Counted from the first letter of the stretch, positions 51,020 to 60,503 are shown. The stretch is DNA of 64,000 nt from Sphingomonas ginsengisoli An et al. 2013 (GCF_009363895.1 NZ_CP045434.1:1798001-1862000); one strand, 5' to 3'. The notes: a model not told the origin generated them from the letters alone. Program-made: numbers and translations.

Positions 51020-51072
51020 TGCGCGGCCCTACGCGGAAGGCAGCGATTTGTTCAACCGCATCGCCAGAACTG

Positions 51073-51156
51073 CGTCATTGCGAGCCGCAGCGAAGCAATC
51101 CAGTGCTTGGCATCAGTGGATGCGCAATGGATTGCTTCGCTACGCTCGCAATGACG
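51073..51156. repeat. REP-like inverted repeat between phosphohexomutase and mipZ
   Basis: CGTCATTGCGAGCCGCAGCG then AAGCAATCCA is matched by TGGATTGCTTCGCTACGCTC then GCAATGACG. The two arms of about 28 bases pair with few mismatches around a loop of about 24 bases. It lies directly after the mipZ stop and may act as a terminator or a REP-type mobile remnant. Confidence 0.7.
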
Positions 51157-51163
51157 ACGAAAC

Positions 51164-51943
51164 TTACGCCGCTTCGCGGGCCTCCGCACCGGGGACGCCC
51201 AACGCCGCGACCATCTCGCGCAGCTCCTGCCGCGCGGCGATGTGGCCGATGCCGACTTCGCCCAACTGCTGGAGGTCGAGCAGGGTGAGGCCCTTGGGGA
51301 AGAGCTCACGGAAGATGACGCGCTCGCCGAGGCCCGGGATGACCCGGAAGCCGACCCGGCGGGCGAGCTCGTCGAGCGCGGCACCTACCCGCTGGAGGTT
51401 GTGGCTCTGGATGTGCTGGAGGCGATTGCGAAGCACCACCCAGTCGACGCTCTTGCCGGTCGACTTGGCGCGCTGGGTGCGACTGTTCCAGATCAGTTCG
51501 GCATAGAAGCTGGGCTTGGTAATCTTGAAATTGTCGGGGTGGACCTGGCCGATGAGGTCGAGGTCGACGAAGCTGTCGTTCATCGGCGTGACCAGCGTAT
51601 CGGCCTTGAGGATCGCGGCGCGGGCGACCTCGTCGTCGCGGCCGGGGGTGTCGATCACCAGCACGTCGGCCTGCTCGGCCAGCCGGGCGACCGCGGTGTC
51701 GAGCGCGGCGATGCTCTGGTCCTCGAGCACTTCGAAGACCGGCTGCGGCAGCGCGGTGTCGAGCCGGCGCATGGTGGCGGCGCGGTTCTCGAGATAGCGG
51801 GTGGTGGTGCGCTGGCGGTGATCGAGGTCGAGCACCCCGACACGATGGCCCGACGCGGCCAAGGCCACCGCGGTATGCACGGCGGTGGTCGACTTGCCGG
51901 TCCCGCCCTTTTCGTTGGCGAACACGATCGTGTGCGTTGTCAT
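51164..51943 (-). CDS. mipZ: Division-plane positioning ATPase
   Basis: This 259-residue ParA-family ATPase has the deviant Walker A NEKGGTGKSTTAVHTA near residue 10-25. VLDLDHRQRTTTRYLENRA is the MipZ-specific region after motif A', and VLVIDTPGRDDEVARAA is Walker B. In Caulobacter, MipZ forms gradients from ParB-bound poles and inhibits FtsZ, confining division to midcell. MipZ is typical of alphaproteobacteria, which supports the taxonomic call. It is divergent from panC. Confidence 0.9.
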   Translation of the reverse strand: MTTHTIVFANEKGGTGKSTTAVHTAVALAASGHRVGVLDLDHRQRTTTRYLENRAATMRRLDTALPQPVFEVLEDQSIAALDTAVARLAEQADVLVIDTPGRDDEVARAAILKADTLVTPMNDSFVDLDLIGQVHPDNFKITKPSFYAELIWNSRTQRAKSTGKSVDWVVLRNRLQHIQSHNLQRVGAALDELARRVGFRVIPGLGERVIFRELFPKGLTLLDLQQLGEVGIGHIAARQELREMVAALGVPGAEAREAA

Positions 51944-52015
51944 CGCTCTTGATTCATCCCCCGGTGCGCGTCCAAGCGCCTCAATGGATTAACGTTTACG
52001 GCAGGGGAATCCGCG

Positions 52016-52852
52016 GTGCAAATCATCCGTTCCATCGCGGAGCTGCGCAGCGTCCGCCGTGACCTCGCGGGCACGCTGGCGCTGGTGCCGACCATGGGGG
52101 CGCTCCATGAGGGGCACCTGACGCTGGTCCGCGAGGGCAAGGCGCGGGCCGACCAAGTCGCCGCCTCGATCTTCGTCAATCCGCTCCAGTTCGGACCGAC
52201 CGAGGACCTGTCGCGCTATCCGCGGCAGGAGGCGGCGGACCTGGCGCTGCTCGAGCGCGAAGGCTGCGACCTCGTCTGGCTGCCGACCCCCGACGTCCTC
52301 TACCCCTCCGGCTTCGCGACGACGGTGAGCGTGGCGGGGGTCAGCGAGCGCTGGGACGGTGCCGCACGGCCGGGCCATTTCTCCGGGGTCGCCACCGTCG
52401 TCGCCAAATTGCTGATCGCCTGCGCGCCGCAAGTCGCCTTGTTCGGCGAAAAGGATTTCCAGCAGCTCGCGGTCATTAGCCGGATGGTTGCCGACCTCGG
52501 CCTGCCGGTCGAAGTCGTCGGCGTGCCGACGGTTCGCGACCCCGACGGCCTCGCCCTCTCCTCGCGCAATGCCTACCTTTCGCCCGAGCAGCGTGCGCAG
52601 GCGCTGGCGCTGCCGCGGGCGTTGCAGCAGGCGGCCGGCCGGATCGGTGCGGGCGAGGTGGTGGCCGATGTCGTCGATGAAGCCAAAGCCGCGCTGCTTG
52701 GCGCCGGCTTTGCGAGCGTGGACTATGTCGCGCTGGTCGATGCCGACAGTCTCGAACCGCTCGATTCGGCGGGCGGACACATGCGATTACTCGCCGCGGC
52801 GACCCTTGGAACGACCCGGCTGATCGACAATCTGGCTGTGGCCGGCGAGTAA
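52016..52852 (+). CDS. panC: Pantoate-beta-alanine ligase (pantothenate synthetase)
   Basis: This 278-residue enzyme joins pantoate and beta-alanine with ATP, the last step of pantothenate synthesis. The HIGH-like motif is PTMGALHEGHLTLVREGK near residue 25-42. FVNPLQFGPTEDLSRYPR follows near 54-71. LFGEKDFQQLAVI (Lys and Gln for substrate) is near 143-155. The KMSKS-like LALSSRNAYL is near 182-191. It starts at GTG. It is single and divergent from mipZ. Confidence 0.93.
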   Translation: MQIIRSIAELRSVRRDLAGTLALVPTMGALHEGHLTLVREGKARADQVAASIFVNPLQFGPTEDLSRYPRQEAADLALLEREGCDLVWLPTPDVLYPSGFATTVSVAGVSERWDGAARPGHFSGVATVVAKLLIACAPQVALFGEKDFQQLAVISRMVADLGLPVEVVGVPTVRDPDGLALSSRNAYLSPEQRAQALALPRALQQAAGRIGAGEVVADVVDEAKAALLGAGFASVDYVALVDADSLEPLDSAGGHMRLLAAATLGTTRLIDNLAVAGE

Positions 52853-52931
52853 CAAAATCAACGGTGATGATGCCGTTAACCATTTAATAGGCGAATCAGT
52901 CGAACTTCAATCTCAACAGGAGGGAAGTTCC

Positions 52932-53243
52932 ATGGCGATCAGTCTCAAGAGTGCCGAGTTTCTGCTGCGCAGCCGGATGGCCGATGCGGAAGCCGGCGAC
53001 GTCGATGCCTTGTTCGAGCTTGGGGTGAGCTATTCGACCGGCCGTGGGGGCACGGGCGTCGACCTCATCGAAGCGCACAAGTGGTTCAACCTGGCGGCGC
53101 TCAACGGCTGCACCCGGGGGCAGCAGTGCCGCGCCGAGATCAGCGTCGAGATGACCGCGCGCGAGATCGCCGAAGCCCAGCGCCAGGCGCGCGCGTGGCT
53201 GGCGATGACCGGCCGCGGTACGACCCAGCGCTACGCGGCGTAA
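52932..53243 (+). CDS. SEL1-repeat-like small protein
   Basis: This 103-residue protein has one Sel1/TPR-like helical pair: ADAEAGDVDALFELGVSYST, then EAHKWFNLAALNGC, which matches the (Y/F)xxG...A..W...AA..G pattern. The C-terminal helix is AREIAEAQRQARAWLAM. Such repeats mediate protein contacts; the partner is unknown. AGGAGGG upstream fixes the ATG at 52932. Confidence 0.65.
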   Translation: MAISLKSAEFLLRSRMADAEAGDVDALFELGVSYSTGRGGTGVDLIEAHKWFNLAALNGCTRGQQCRAEISVEMTAREIAEAQRQARAWLAMTGRGTTQRYAA

Positions 53244-53250
53244 TCGATGT

Positions 53251-53339
53251 CGTCCCGGCGGAGGCCGGGACCCCGGTGATATCTGGACGCGACCTTCGCG
53301 CCTTCGCGACCTGAGATCCCGGCCTTCGCCGGGATGACG
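53251..53339. repeat. Inverted repeat after pal (CGTCCCGGC family)
   Basis: CGTCCCGGCGGAGGCCGGGA (53251-53270) and GATCCCGGCCTTCGCCGGGA then TGAC (53315-53338) pair with each other, and each arm can also fold on itself. It lies between the Sel1-like gene and the end of pal, so it may terminate both. Such CGTCCCGG...CCGGGATGACG elements are common between genes in sphingomonads. Confidence 0.7.
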
Positions 53340-53340
53340 A

Positions 53341-53856
53341 TTATCGCACCACCACGGTCACCGCCCGGCGGTTCTGGGCGTGGGAGGCCTCGTCCGAACC
53401 GAGCGCCACCGGCCGCTCCTTGCCCCAGCTGATCGTCAGCAGGCGCGCCTCGGGCACACCTTGGCCGATCAGGAAATTCTTGGCGGCAGTGGCGCGCCGC
53501 TCGCCCAGCGCCTGATTATATTCGCGGGTCCCGCGCTCGTCGGCATGGCCTTCGATGCTGGCGCGCACGTTGGGGTTGGCGAGCAGCCACTTGGCCTGCG
53601 CCGCCAGCACGGTGCGATCCGATTCGCGAATATCCGACTGGTCGGTGTCGAAGTGGATCGTGTCGGTCCCGGCCGCCGCGACCAGCGCGCGCTGGCTGCC
53701 CGGCAGCTCGACCAGCCCGACATCGTCGTTGCCGGCGCCGGCACCGGTTGCCGCGCCCTGCTCGGCGGGAGGTGGCGTGGTCGCGGGCGGGGCTTTCCGG
53801 GCACAGCCGGCGAGCGCCAGAGCGGCGACCGACGCGGCGATGATCATCTTGCGCAT
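53341..53856 (-). CDS. pal: Peptidoglycan-associated lipoprotein Pal
   Basis: This 171-residue lipoprotein has lipobox LALAGC (Cys after residue 17). A Pro/Ala-rich linker follows (APPATTPPPAEQGAATG), then an OmpA-like peptidoglycan-binding domain: IHFDTDQSDIRESDRTVLAA, IEGHADERGTREYNQALGER, and RAVTVVVR at the end. It binds meso-diaminopimelate and tethers the outer membrane. The ATG at 53856 has AAGGAG upstream. It is the last gene of the Tol-Pal operon. Confidence 0.93.
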   Translation of the reverse strand: MRKMIIAASVAALALAGCARKAPPATTPPPAEQGAATGAGAGNDDVGLVELPGSQRALVAAAGTDTIHFDTDQSDIRESDRTVLAAQAKWLLANPNVRASIEGHADERGTREYNQALGERRATAAKNFLIGQGVPEARLLTISWGKERPVALGSDEASHAQNRRAVTVVVR

Positions 53857-53867
53857 TTGTTTTCTCC

Positions 53868-55163
53868 TTAGCGCTGGAGCGGTGACCAGGACGGATCCGA
53901 GCCGTCCTGCGGGGTAGGAAGGCGACGCGCCGCGCCGCCGGCCAGCGGCACGGCGTAGAGGCTGGTGGCACCCGCCCGGGTGAAGCGGTTGAACATCACG
54001 AATTGGCCATTGGGCGCCCAGCTCGGGCTCTCGTCCTGCCAGCCATCGGTCAGCAGCCGCTCGCCCGAACCGTCGGGGTTCATCACCCCGACGCGGAAGG
54101 CGCCGACGCGGACGAAAGCGATCTTGTCGCCGCGCGGGCTCCACGCGGGCGAGGCCGACGGGCCGCCGGCGCTGATCCGCCGCTGGCCGCTGCCGTCGGC
54201 GTTCATCACATAAAGCTGCTGTGAGCCCGAACGATCGCTCTCGAACACGATCCGGCTACCGTCGGGCGAGAAGCTGGGCGCGGTGTCGATCCCGGGCGAA
54301 GTAGTCAGCCGCACCGGCGTCCCGCCGCCAGCCGCGTCGGTGACGTAGATGTCGGTGTTGCCGCCGGCGCTCATCGCGAAGGCGATCCGGCGGCCATCGG
54401 GCGAGAAGCGTGGCGCGCTGGTCTGGACGAGGCCCGGGACGAGCAGGCGCTTGGCGCCGGTGGCAAGATCGAGCACCCACACCCGCCCGCGCCGTCCCTG
54501 ATAGGAGAGGTAAGCGAGCCGGCTGCCGTCGGGGGAGAAGCGCGGGGTGACTACGGTCGCCTCGCCCTCGGTCAGATAGCGCAGGTTCGACCCGTCGCTG
54601 TCCATGATCGCGATGCGCTTGAGGCGCTGCGTGCTGGGTCCGGTCTCGGCGACGAATACCACGCGGGTGTCGAGGAAGGGCTGCTCGCCGGTCAGCTTGG
54701 CGTAGACCGCGTCGGCGCATTTATGCGCGGCGCGGCGCCAGTTTGCGGCGCTCACCGCATAACCCTGGCGGACCAGCTCGCGGCCCGAGGTCACGTCGAA
54801 CAGAGTACAGGCCAGGGTCAGCGAGCCCGCCGACCCGCCCTCGACATAGCCGGTGACGAGCTGCGCCGCGCCGGCCGAACGCCAAGTCGGAAAGTCGGGA
54901 TCGGTGCCCTGCGCGAAGCTGACCGCGGGCAGACCCTGCGGCCCGATCGGAGCGAAGGCGCCGGTCGAGCGAAGATCGGCGGCGATGACGCCGGCGACCT
55001 GCGCGCCCAAGCCGGCATCGGCGTTGCGGGTGGGGAGCACGGGCACGGCGATCGTCTGCGCGGTGCGCACGCTGCCGCCGACCACCTCGGGCGCGTCAGT
55101 CTCCTGAGCGACCGCCGGGCTGGCAAGCAGAGCCAGCGTCAAAAAGACCGGAGATCGCATCAT
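53868..55163 (-). CDS. tolB: Tol-Pal system periplasmic protein TolB
   Basis: This 431-residue protein has a signal peptide (MMRSPVFLTLALLASPAVAQ), an N-terminal domain, and a six-bladed beta-propeller with repeated FSPDGSRLAYLS-type motifs (TPRFSPDGSRLAYLSYQGRR; APRFSPDGRRIAFAMSAGGN; APSFSPDGSRIVFESDRSGS; PAWSPRGDKIAFV). It links Pal to TolA in the periplasm. It starts at ATG 55163, overlapping the TolA stop. Pal follows after 11 bases. Confidence 0.93.
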   Translation of the reverse strand: MMRSPVFLTLALLASPAVAQETDAPEVVGGSVRTAQTIAVPVLPTRNADAGLGAQVAGVIAADLRSTGAFAPIGPQGLPAVSFAQGTDPDFPTWRSAGAAQLVTGYVEGGSAGSLTLACTLFDVTSGRELVRQGYAVSAANWRRAAHKCADAVYAKLTGEQPFLDTRVVFVAETGPSTQRLKRIAIMDSDGSNLRYLTEGEATVVTPRFSPDGSRLAYLSYQGRRGRVWVLDLATGAKRLLVPGLVQTSAPRFSPDGRRIAFAMSAGGNTDIYVTDAAGGGTPVRLTTSPGIDTAPSFSPDGSRIVFESDRSGSQQLYVMNADGSGQRRISAGGPSASPAWSPRGDKIAFVRVGAFRVGVMNPDGSGERLLTDGWQDESPSWAPNGQFVMFNRFTRAGATSLYAVPLAGGAARRLPTPQDGSDPSWSPLQR

Positions 55164-56011
55164 TTCTTCACCCGATAACGAAGGACGGTCTGCTTCCAGC
55201 CACCCGCTTGCGTGTCGTAGAGCTCGGGCGGCAAACGGTAAGGCGCGCAATCGGCGAAGATCGCGCGAACCTGATCTTCCAGCCGATCGCCATATTTCGC
55301 TTGCAGCTCACTTGGACCCTCCACCGCCAAGATTGTCGGAGGTCGTAGCAAATCCCCGGATTTCGCTAAGCTTAACCGCACCTGCAGCCGAAGCTGGTCG
55401 GCCCCGTCGCCGAGGAACGGTTGGCGATTGGCGCACCGTTGAGCTTGGGCGGCGATCGCATTGGCGACGCTGGCCTTGGCCTCTGACGAATAGTTGGCGG
55501 CGGCCTGTGCGGGTTTGTGCGACGGCGCACTGCCGATCCCTTGAAGGAAATCGGCGCCAAGCTGCGACTGGCGTGGAGCAGCCGGCAACTTGAGACTGTC
55601 GAGCGGCCGCCCGGCTGGGCGCTGGGGAGGTGCCGGGCGCGCCGCAGGCGGCGTCGGACGAGGCGGCGGGGCCGGGCGAGCCTGCGGTAACGGGGTGGAA
55701 CGGACCGGCGGAGACGGTGGCGGCGGCACGGCTTGCGGAGGCGCCGGCATTGGCTGCGGCGCCGGCGGTGGTACGTCGGTCGATTGCGGCGCGGGCAGCG
55801 GCGCGGTCGCGGCCGGCGGCGGGGAAGCGGTCGGCGCGGCAGCGGTCAGCGCGACTTCGGGCGAATCGACAAACTCCACTTCCATCGGCTTGGGCTCGGG
55901 CGTGGGCGAGACTTTTGCGAGGCTGGTGGTCAAGGCGACGATCAAGACGACGTGCAGCAGCACCGCCGCGGCCGTTCCGCCCATCTCCCCCTTGTCGAGC
56001 GCCATCGCCAC
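55160..56011 (-). CDS. tolA: TolA, cell-envelope energy-transducing protein
   Basis: This 283-residue protein has one N-terminal transmembrane helix (GGTAAAVLLHVVLIVALTTS near residue 11-30). A long Pro/Ala-rich spacer follows (about 55-150), shorter than the Enterobacterial TolA helix. The C-terminal domain has CANRQPFLGDGADQLRLQVR, ILAVEGPSELQAKYGDRLED, and YRVKK at the end. It transmits proton-motive force from TolQ/TolR to Pal/TolB. Start ATG 56011 or 56005. Confidence 0.85.
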   Translation of the reverse strand: MAMALDKGEMGGTAAAVLLHVVLIVALTTSLAKVSPTPEPKPMEVEFVDSPEVALTAAAPTASPPPAATAPLPAPQSTDVPPPAPQPMPAPPQAVPPPPSPPVRSTPLPQARPAPPPRPTPPAARPAPPQRPAGRPLDSLKLPAAPRQSQLGADFLQGIGSAPSHKPAQAAANYSSEAKASVANAIAAQAQRCANRQPFLGDGADQLRLQVRLSLAKSGDLLRPPTILAVEGPSELQAKYGDRLEDQVRAIFADCAPYRLPPELYDTQAGGWKQTVLRYRVKK

Positions 56012-56014
56012 GGC

Positions 56015-56451
<437 letters not shown>

Positions 56452-56452
<1 letters not shown>

Positions 56453-57141
56453 CAGCCTTCGAGCTCAAGCTCGCGGCTAAGAGTCGCGTGGAAGCGGTCG
56501 GCGAAGCGACCGAGCCGCGCCTCGAGCCGGTCGAGGCCGTGGGTCAGCCGGTTGTAGGCGATCAGCGCAGGAATCGCCGCGAACAGGCCGATCGCGGTGG
56601 CGAAAAGCGCTTCGGCGATGCCCGGCGCAACCACCGCGAGCGAGGTGTTGTTGGCGCCGGCGATGGCGGTGAAGCTGCGCATGATTCCCCACACGGTGCC
56701 GAACAACCCGACGAACGGCGCCGCCGAGGCGATCGTGGCGAGGATGTTGAGGCGGTCGGACAACCGGTCGAGCTCGCCCGCCACTTCGGCATTCATCACC
56801 GTGGTCAGACGCTCGCGCGCGCCGGCCTTGTCGAGCTGCTTGGCGCGGACCGACTTGCGCCATTCGGTCAGGCCGGCGGTCATGATGCGCGCGTGGGGCA
56901 GCGCCTCCCCCCCGCGCCGGGAATGAAAATCGTCGAGGTCTCGCGCACCGTCGAATTCGGTTTCGAAACCGTCGGTGGCGCGGTTGATCCGCCGCAGCCG
57001 GGTGGCGTGGGTTAAAATGATCCCCCACGTCCACACGCTCGCCAGCAAGAGGCCGATCATGACCAGCTTCACCACCACGTCGGCGTGGAGGAACAGCGCC
57101 AGCGGGCTCATCAGCCCCGCCGCGGCGTCGCCGCCGCTCAT
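56452..57141 (-). CDS. tolQ: TolQ, proton-channel subunit
   Basis: This 229-residue MotA/TolQ/ExbB protein has three transmembrane helices (VVVKLVMIGLLLASVWTWGI near 22-41; LNILATIASAAPFVGLFGTV near 129-148; AEALFATAIGLFAAIPALIA near 174-193). The second includes the conserved GLFGTVWGIM. It starts at ATG 57141 (MSGGDAAAG), overlapping the ybgC stop as ATGA. It energises outer-membrane constriction during division. Confidence 0.93.
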
Positions 57142-57599
57142 CGCGTCTCTCCCCGGCTGATGGCTTCGAACACTTGGACCCACTCCCGCGGCTGGCGGGT
57201 CGGCCGGCCGTCCGGGGTAAGGAAGGCAGCGGTGACCAGCGCTTCGGTCAGCTGTTCGGTGCCGCGCATGACTCGCTGCTGAATCAGCACGCTGGCGGCG
57301 CGCACGCGCTCGACCCGCGAGACCACCAGCAGGTCGTCGCCGAGCTTGGCGGGACGGAGGTAACGGATGGTCGCCTCGGCCACCGCATAGACCCCGGTGC
57401 CCGCCTCGATCGCGCCGCGCTGGTCGATCCCGGCGGCACGCAGCATGTCCGAGCGCGCCCGCTCCATAAACTTGAGATAATTGGCGTAATAGACGATCCC
57501 GGCGGTGTCGGTGTCTTCGAAATAGACGGTCAGCGCGAAGCGATGCTCCGCGCCAACGAACCCGCCGCGATAGGGCGTGTCGAACGGTGCTGAACTCAT
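57138..57599 (-). CDS. ybgC: Tol-Pal-associated acyl-CoA thioesterase
   Basis: This 153-residue hot-dog thioesterase has the YbgC signature FEDTDTAGIVYYANYLKFME near residue 28-47, with the catalytic Asp in DTDTAG. It hydrolyses acyl-CoA or acyl-ACP. It is first in the order ybgC-tolQ-tolR-tolA-tolB-pal, with overlaps of four, one and four bases between several genes. Confidence 0.93.
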   Translation of the reverse strand: MSSAPFDTPYRGGFVGAEHRFALTVYFEDTDTAGIVYYANYLKFMERARSDMLRAAGIDQRGAIEAGTGVYAVAEATIRYLRPAKLGDDLLVVSRVERVRAASVLIQQRVMRGTEQLTEALVTAAFLTPDGRPTRQPREWVQVFEAISRGETR

Positions 57600-57664
57600 G
57601 ATCGGGCGTTAACCATCAGACTTGCCAAGGGCAAACCGCGCGCGACGAAGCGGGGCTTGACGGC

Positions 57665-57704
57665 GATGTAACGCATAGGTTACTTGTCACCTAGAGGTTA
57701 CATC
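57665..57704 (+). promoter_or_regulatory. Clustered GGTTAC operator-like repeats
   Basis: GATGTAAC (57665-57672) and GTTACATC (57697-57704) form a perfect eight-base inverted repeat. Between and overlapping them lie AGGTTAC twice, and the near-palindrome AGGTTAC-TT-GTCACCT (57678-57693). It is directly upstream of the membrane protein/HTH pair, whose HTH protein is the likely binder (autoregulation, inference). Confidence 0.55.
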
Positions 57705-57715
57705 AGGAGAGCATT

Positions 57716-58141
57716 ATGACCAGCGTCGTCGACCGGGCCGACCGCCTCGCCGTCAAGCGCGCGAATACCGCCACGTCGCTCGCGATCGTCTTCCTCGCGA
57801 CTCAAGGCGGTTCGTTCAATTCGGTGAAATCGCCGCATCTCGATTGGCCGTTCCTGTGCTGGGTCGCGGTGTTGCTGACGATCCTGATGTTCGGCGGTGG
57901 CTGGTTTCAAGGCGAAGGAGTTCGTGCGGCCTTGAACGACGAGACGACACGCGCGCACCGGCGCTGCGCGATGGCGAACGGCTTCGTCGCCGCGCTCGTC
58001 TGCGGGCTGTTCATCACCGTCCTCAACAGCTTCGTCCCACTCGAAACTGGCCTCGCGGTTCGCGTGTTGATCACCGCCTCGGTCTCCGCTGCCTTGCTCC
58101 AGTTCGGCAAGCTCGAGCGGCGCGCGCTGCGCGATGGTTGA
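57716..58141 (+). CDS. Membrane protein paired with HTH regulator
   Basis: This 141-residue protein has four predicted transmembrane helices (TATSLAIVFLATQGGSF; WPFLCWVAVLLTILMFGGGW; MANGFVAALVCGLFITVLNS; LAVRVLITASVSAALLQFGK). I recognise no named family. It overlaps the following Cro/C1-type regulator by eight bases. Such pairs are common in sphingomonads; one idea is that the membrane protein senses a signal for the regulator (inference). Confidence 0.65.
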   Translation: MTSVVDRADRLAVKRANTATSLAIVFLATQGGSFNSVKSPHLDWPFLCWVAVLLTILMFGGGWFQGEGVRAALNDETTRAHRRCAMANGFVAALVCGLFITVLNSFVPLETGLAVRVLITASVSAALLQFGKLERRALRDG

Positions 58142-58340
58142 GCGCCTCGGCAATCGCCTCAAGGAACGGCGCGGCGAGCTGGGACTGACGCAAAGCCAGC
58201 TCGCCGAGTTATGCCAGGTGTCGCGCAAGACGATCAACACCGTCGAGAACGGCGTGTTCGTTCCCTCGACCCTGCTCGCGCTCAAGCTCGCGGTGGCGCT
58301 CGAGCGACCGGTCGAGGAGTTATTCTGGGTGGAGCGCTAG
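58134..58340 (+). CDS. Cro/C1-type HTH transcriptional regulator
   Basis: This 68-residue protein is almost wholly a helix-turn-helix (ERRGELGLTQSQLAELCQVS, then RKTINTVENGVFVPSTLLAL), ending in ERPVEELFWVER. This is the short YgzD-like type, usually autoregulatory. It is translationally coupled to the upstream membrane protein and probably binds the repeats at 57665-57704. Confidence 0.88.
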   Translation: MVERLGNRLKERRGELGLTQSQLAELCQVSRKTINTVENGVFVPSTLLALKLAVALERPVEELFWVER

Positions 58341-59464
58341 CGGCTGACGCCTTCCACCAGCCGCATCAGGTCGCCCTGCGCCTCGTTGACGTCGGCAAGG
58401 TGCATGCCCCAGCCGGGCAGGAAGAAGCCGAGCGCGCCGACTTCGCCACCGATCCGGTCGGTGCGCTTGTCCTTGGGGTCCGCGTTGACCCGCACTTCCA
58501 GATAGCCGCGCGGGCCGTCGTTGACGCAGCGCGCCGAGGCCAGACCCTCGGTCCGCAGATAGGGCGTCGGCGGCGGACCCTCGGTCGACCAGGTGATCGG
58601 ACCGCCGGGAACCGGCTGCGCCGAGTTGGCGAACCAGTAGCTGTCGAGCGGACGCCAGTCGCGGCTGCCGGGCGCGGCCGGATTGACGCAGCCGACGGTC
58701 ATCCCGGGGGCGCCCGAATAACCGAATAGCGCGCCGGGTGGGGGAAGATTGCCGGTCCGGAAGCTCGAATAAGCGATTACGCAACCGGTCTGGCCAGCGC
58801 GGCTGCACAGCGGCGTCGAGGCGAAGGTGCCGCCGACCAGTTTACCGATGGGCACATAGGTGTTGAACCCCGGCAGCAGCGCCAGCCGCATCAGCCGGGC
58901 GGCGGGTGTTCCTTCGATCTCGCGGGCGATCAGCTGCTGGAGCATCAGGCTGCCCTGGCTGTGGCCGATCAGGATCACCGGCCGGCCGCGGTTGCGGGTG
59001 GCCAGATAGTTCTGCCACGCCGCCGCGACGTCGCGATAGGCGAGCGCATAGGCGGCGGAGACGTCACCGCCGGTCGCCGCCGCGGTGACCGCGCCGAGCG
59101 TCATCTGGCGATAGATGGGCGCATAGACCTTGCACACGCCGGCGAAGCGCGCGGCCTGCGTCTCGGCCACGCTGCGCTCCTCATTGGCATTGAGGTCGCT
59201 GCTGTAACCAGGATCGCGCGACACGGTCGGGTAGACGTAGAAGCAGTCCACCGGCGGATCCTTGGCGACCGTGCTCGGCCCGCTCGACCCATAGCCGTTG
59301 GGGTTGAGTGCGGTGGTCTTGAGTGGGGTCGAGCAGACGTCGGCGCGGCCGGGCAGGCACAGCCAATGCGCGGCGACGCTGTAATCGGTCGCGGGACCCG
59401 CTGCCGGCTTGAGTGGGAGCGGCGCGATCGCGGCGGCGGCGGCAAGCAGGGGCAAAGCGAGCAC
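58337..59464 (-). CDS. DUF3089 alpha/beta-hydrolase-like exported protein
   Basis: This 375-residue protein has a signal-like N terminus (LALPLLAAAAAIAPLPLKPA). The lipase-like nucleophile elbow IGHSQGSLMLQQLIAREIE contains Ser in GHSQGS, and DCFYVYPTVSRDPGYSS is the DUF3089 motif. The start is GTG 59464, which has AGGAG seven bases upstream placed inside the ruvB stop (TTAGGAG). Translation is therefore coupled to ruvB. The function (esterase?) is not established. Confidence 0.82.
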   Translation of the reverse strand: MLALPLLAAAAAIAPLPLKPAAGPATDYSVAAHWLCLPGRADVCSTPLKTTALNPNGYGSSGPSTVAKDPPVDCFYVYPTVSRDPGYSSDLNANEERSVAETQAARFAGVCKVYAPIYRQMTLGAVTAAATGGDVSAAYALAYRDVAAAWQNYLATRNRGRPVILIGHSQGSLMLQQLIAREIEGTPAARLMRLALLPGFNTYVPIGKLVGGTFASTPLCSRAGQTGCVIAYSSFRTGNLPPPGALFGYSGAPGMTVGCVNPAAPGSRDWRPLDSYWFANSAQPVPGGPITWSTEGPPPTPYLRTEGLASARCVNDGPRGYLEVRVNADPKDKRTDRIGGEVGALGFFLPGWGMHLADVNEAQGDLMRLVEGVSR

Positions 59465-59474
59465 TGGCAAACTC

Positions 59475-60503
59475 CTAAGTGTCGAACAGGCCGGCGGTCG
59501 TCCCGGCGGGCGGATTGAGGCCGAGGTGGGTCCAGGCCAGGCCATTGAGCTGGCGGCCGCGCGCGGTGCGGGCGATCAGCCCGAGCTGGATGAGGTAAGG
59601 CTCGATCACGTCTTCGATCGTGTCGCGCGGCTCGCTCAGGCCCGCCGCGAGCGTTTCGACCCCGACCGGGCCGCCGCCGTAGAGGTCGGCGATCATGGTG
59701 AGGTAGCGGCGGTCCATCGCGTCGAGCCCGAGCGCGTCGATCTCGAGCCGGCTCAAGGCGCGGTCGGCGGTGGCGGCGTCGATGCGGTCGGCCCCGGCGG
59801 CATGGGCAAAATCGCGTACCCGGCGCAGCAGGCGCCCGGCGATGCGCGGGGTGCCGCGGCTGCGGCGGGCGATTTCCTCCGCGCCGTCCTCGGCGAGGTC
59901 GGCGCCGAGCAGGCGGGCTGCGCGGCGAACGACCGACTGAAGCTCGTCGACGGTGTAAAAGTTGAGCCGCACGGGGATGCCGAACCGGTCGCGCAGCGGG
60001 GTCGTCAGCAGGCCCTGCCGGGTCGTCGCGCCGACCAGGGTGAAGCGCGGCAGGTCGATCCGGACCGAGCGGGCGGACGGCCCCTCCCCGATCATCAGAT
60101 CGAGCGCGCGATCCTCCATCGCGGGGTAAAGCACTTCCTCGACCGCCGGATTGAGGCGGTGGATCTCGTCGATGAAGAGGACGTCGCCGTCCTCGAGATT
60201 GGTGAGTAGGGCGGCGAGGTCGCCCGACTTGGCGATCACGGGCCCCGAGGTGGCGCGGAAGCCGACCCCCATCTCGCGCGCGACGATCTGCGCCAGCGTG
60301 GTCTTGCCGAGCCCGGGCGGCCCGAAGAACAGGACATGGTCGAGCGCTTCGCCCCGGCTCTTGGCGGCCTGGATAAACACCCGCAAATTCTCGCGCGCGC
60401 CCTTCTGCCCGACGAATTCGTCGAGGCTCTTGGGGCGCAGCGCCGCGTCGGCATCCTCGGCGGTGCGTTCGGGTGTCGTCAGGCGGTCAGGATCGGTGGC
60501 CAT
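59475..60503 (-). CDS. ruvB: Holliday junction branch migration helicase RuvB
   Basis: This 342-residue AAA+ motor has Walker [21 protein letters not shown] near residue 60-79 and Walker [21 protein letters not shown] near 109-128. Sensor 1 is LVGATTRQG, and the arginine finger region is [12 protein letters not shown]. The C-terminal winged helix ([20 protein letters not shown]) is near 280-299. It drives branch migration with RuvA. ruvA and ruvC are not in the window. Confidence 0.95.
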   Translation of the reverse strand: MATDPDRLTTPERTAEDADAALRPKSLDEFVGQKGARENLRVFIQAAKSRGEALDHVLFFGPPGLGKTTLAQIVAREMGVGFRATSGPVIAKSGDLAALLTNLEDGDVLFIDEIHRLNPAVEEVLYPAMEDRALDLMIGEGPSARSVRIDLPRFTLVGATTRQGLLTTPLRDRFGIPVRLNFYTVDELQSVVRRAARLLGADLAEDGAEEIARRSRGTPRIAGRLLRRVRDFAHAAGADRIDAATADRALSRLEIDALGLDAMDRRYLTMIADLYGGGPVGVETLAAGLSEPRDTIEDVIEPYLIQLGLIARTARGRQLNGLAWTHLGLNPPAGTTAGLFDT

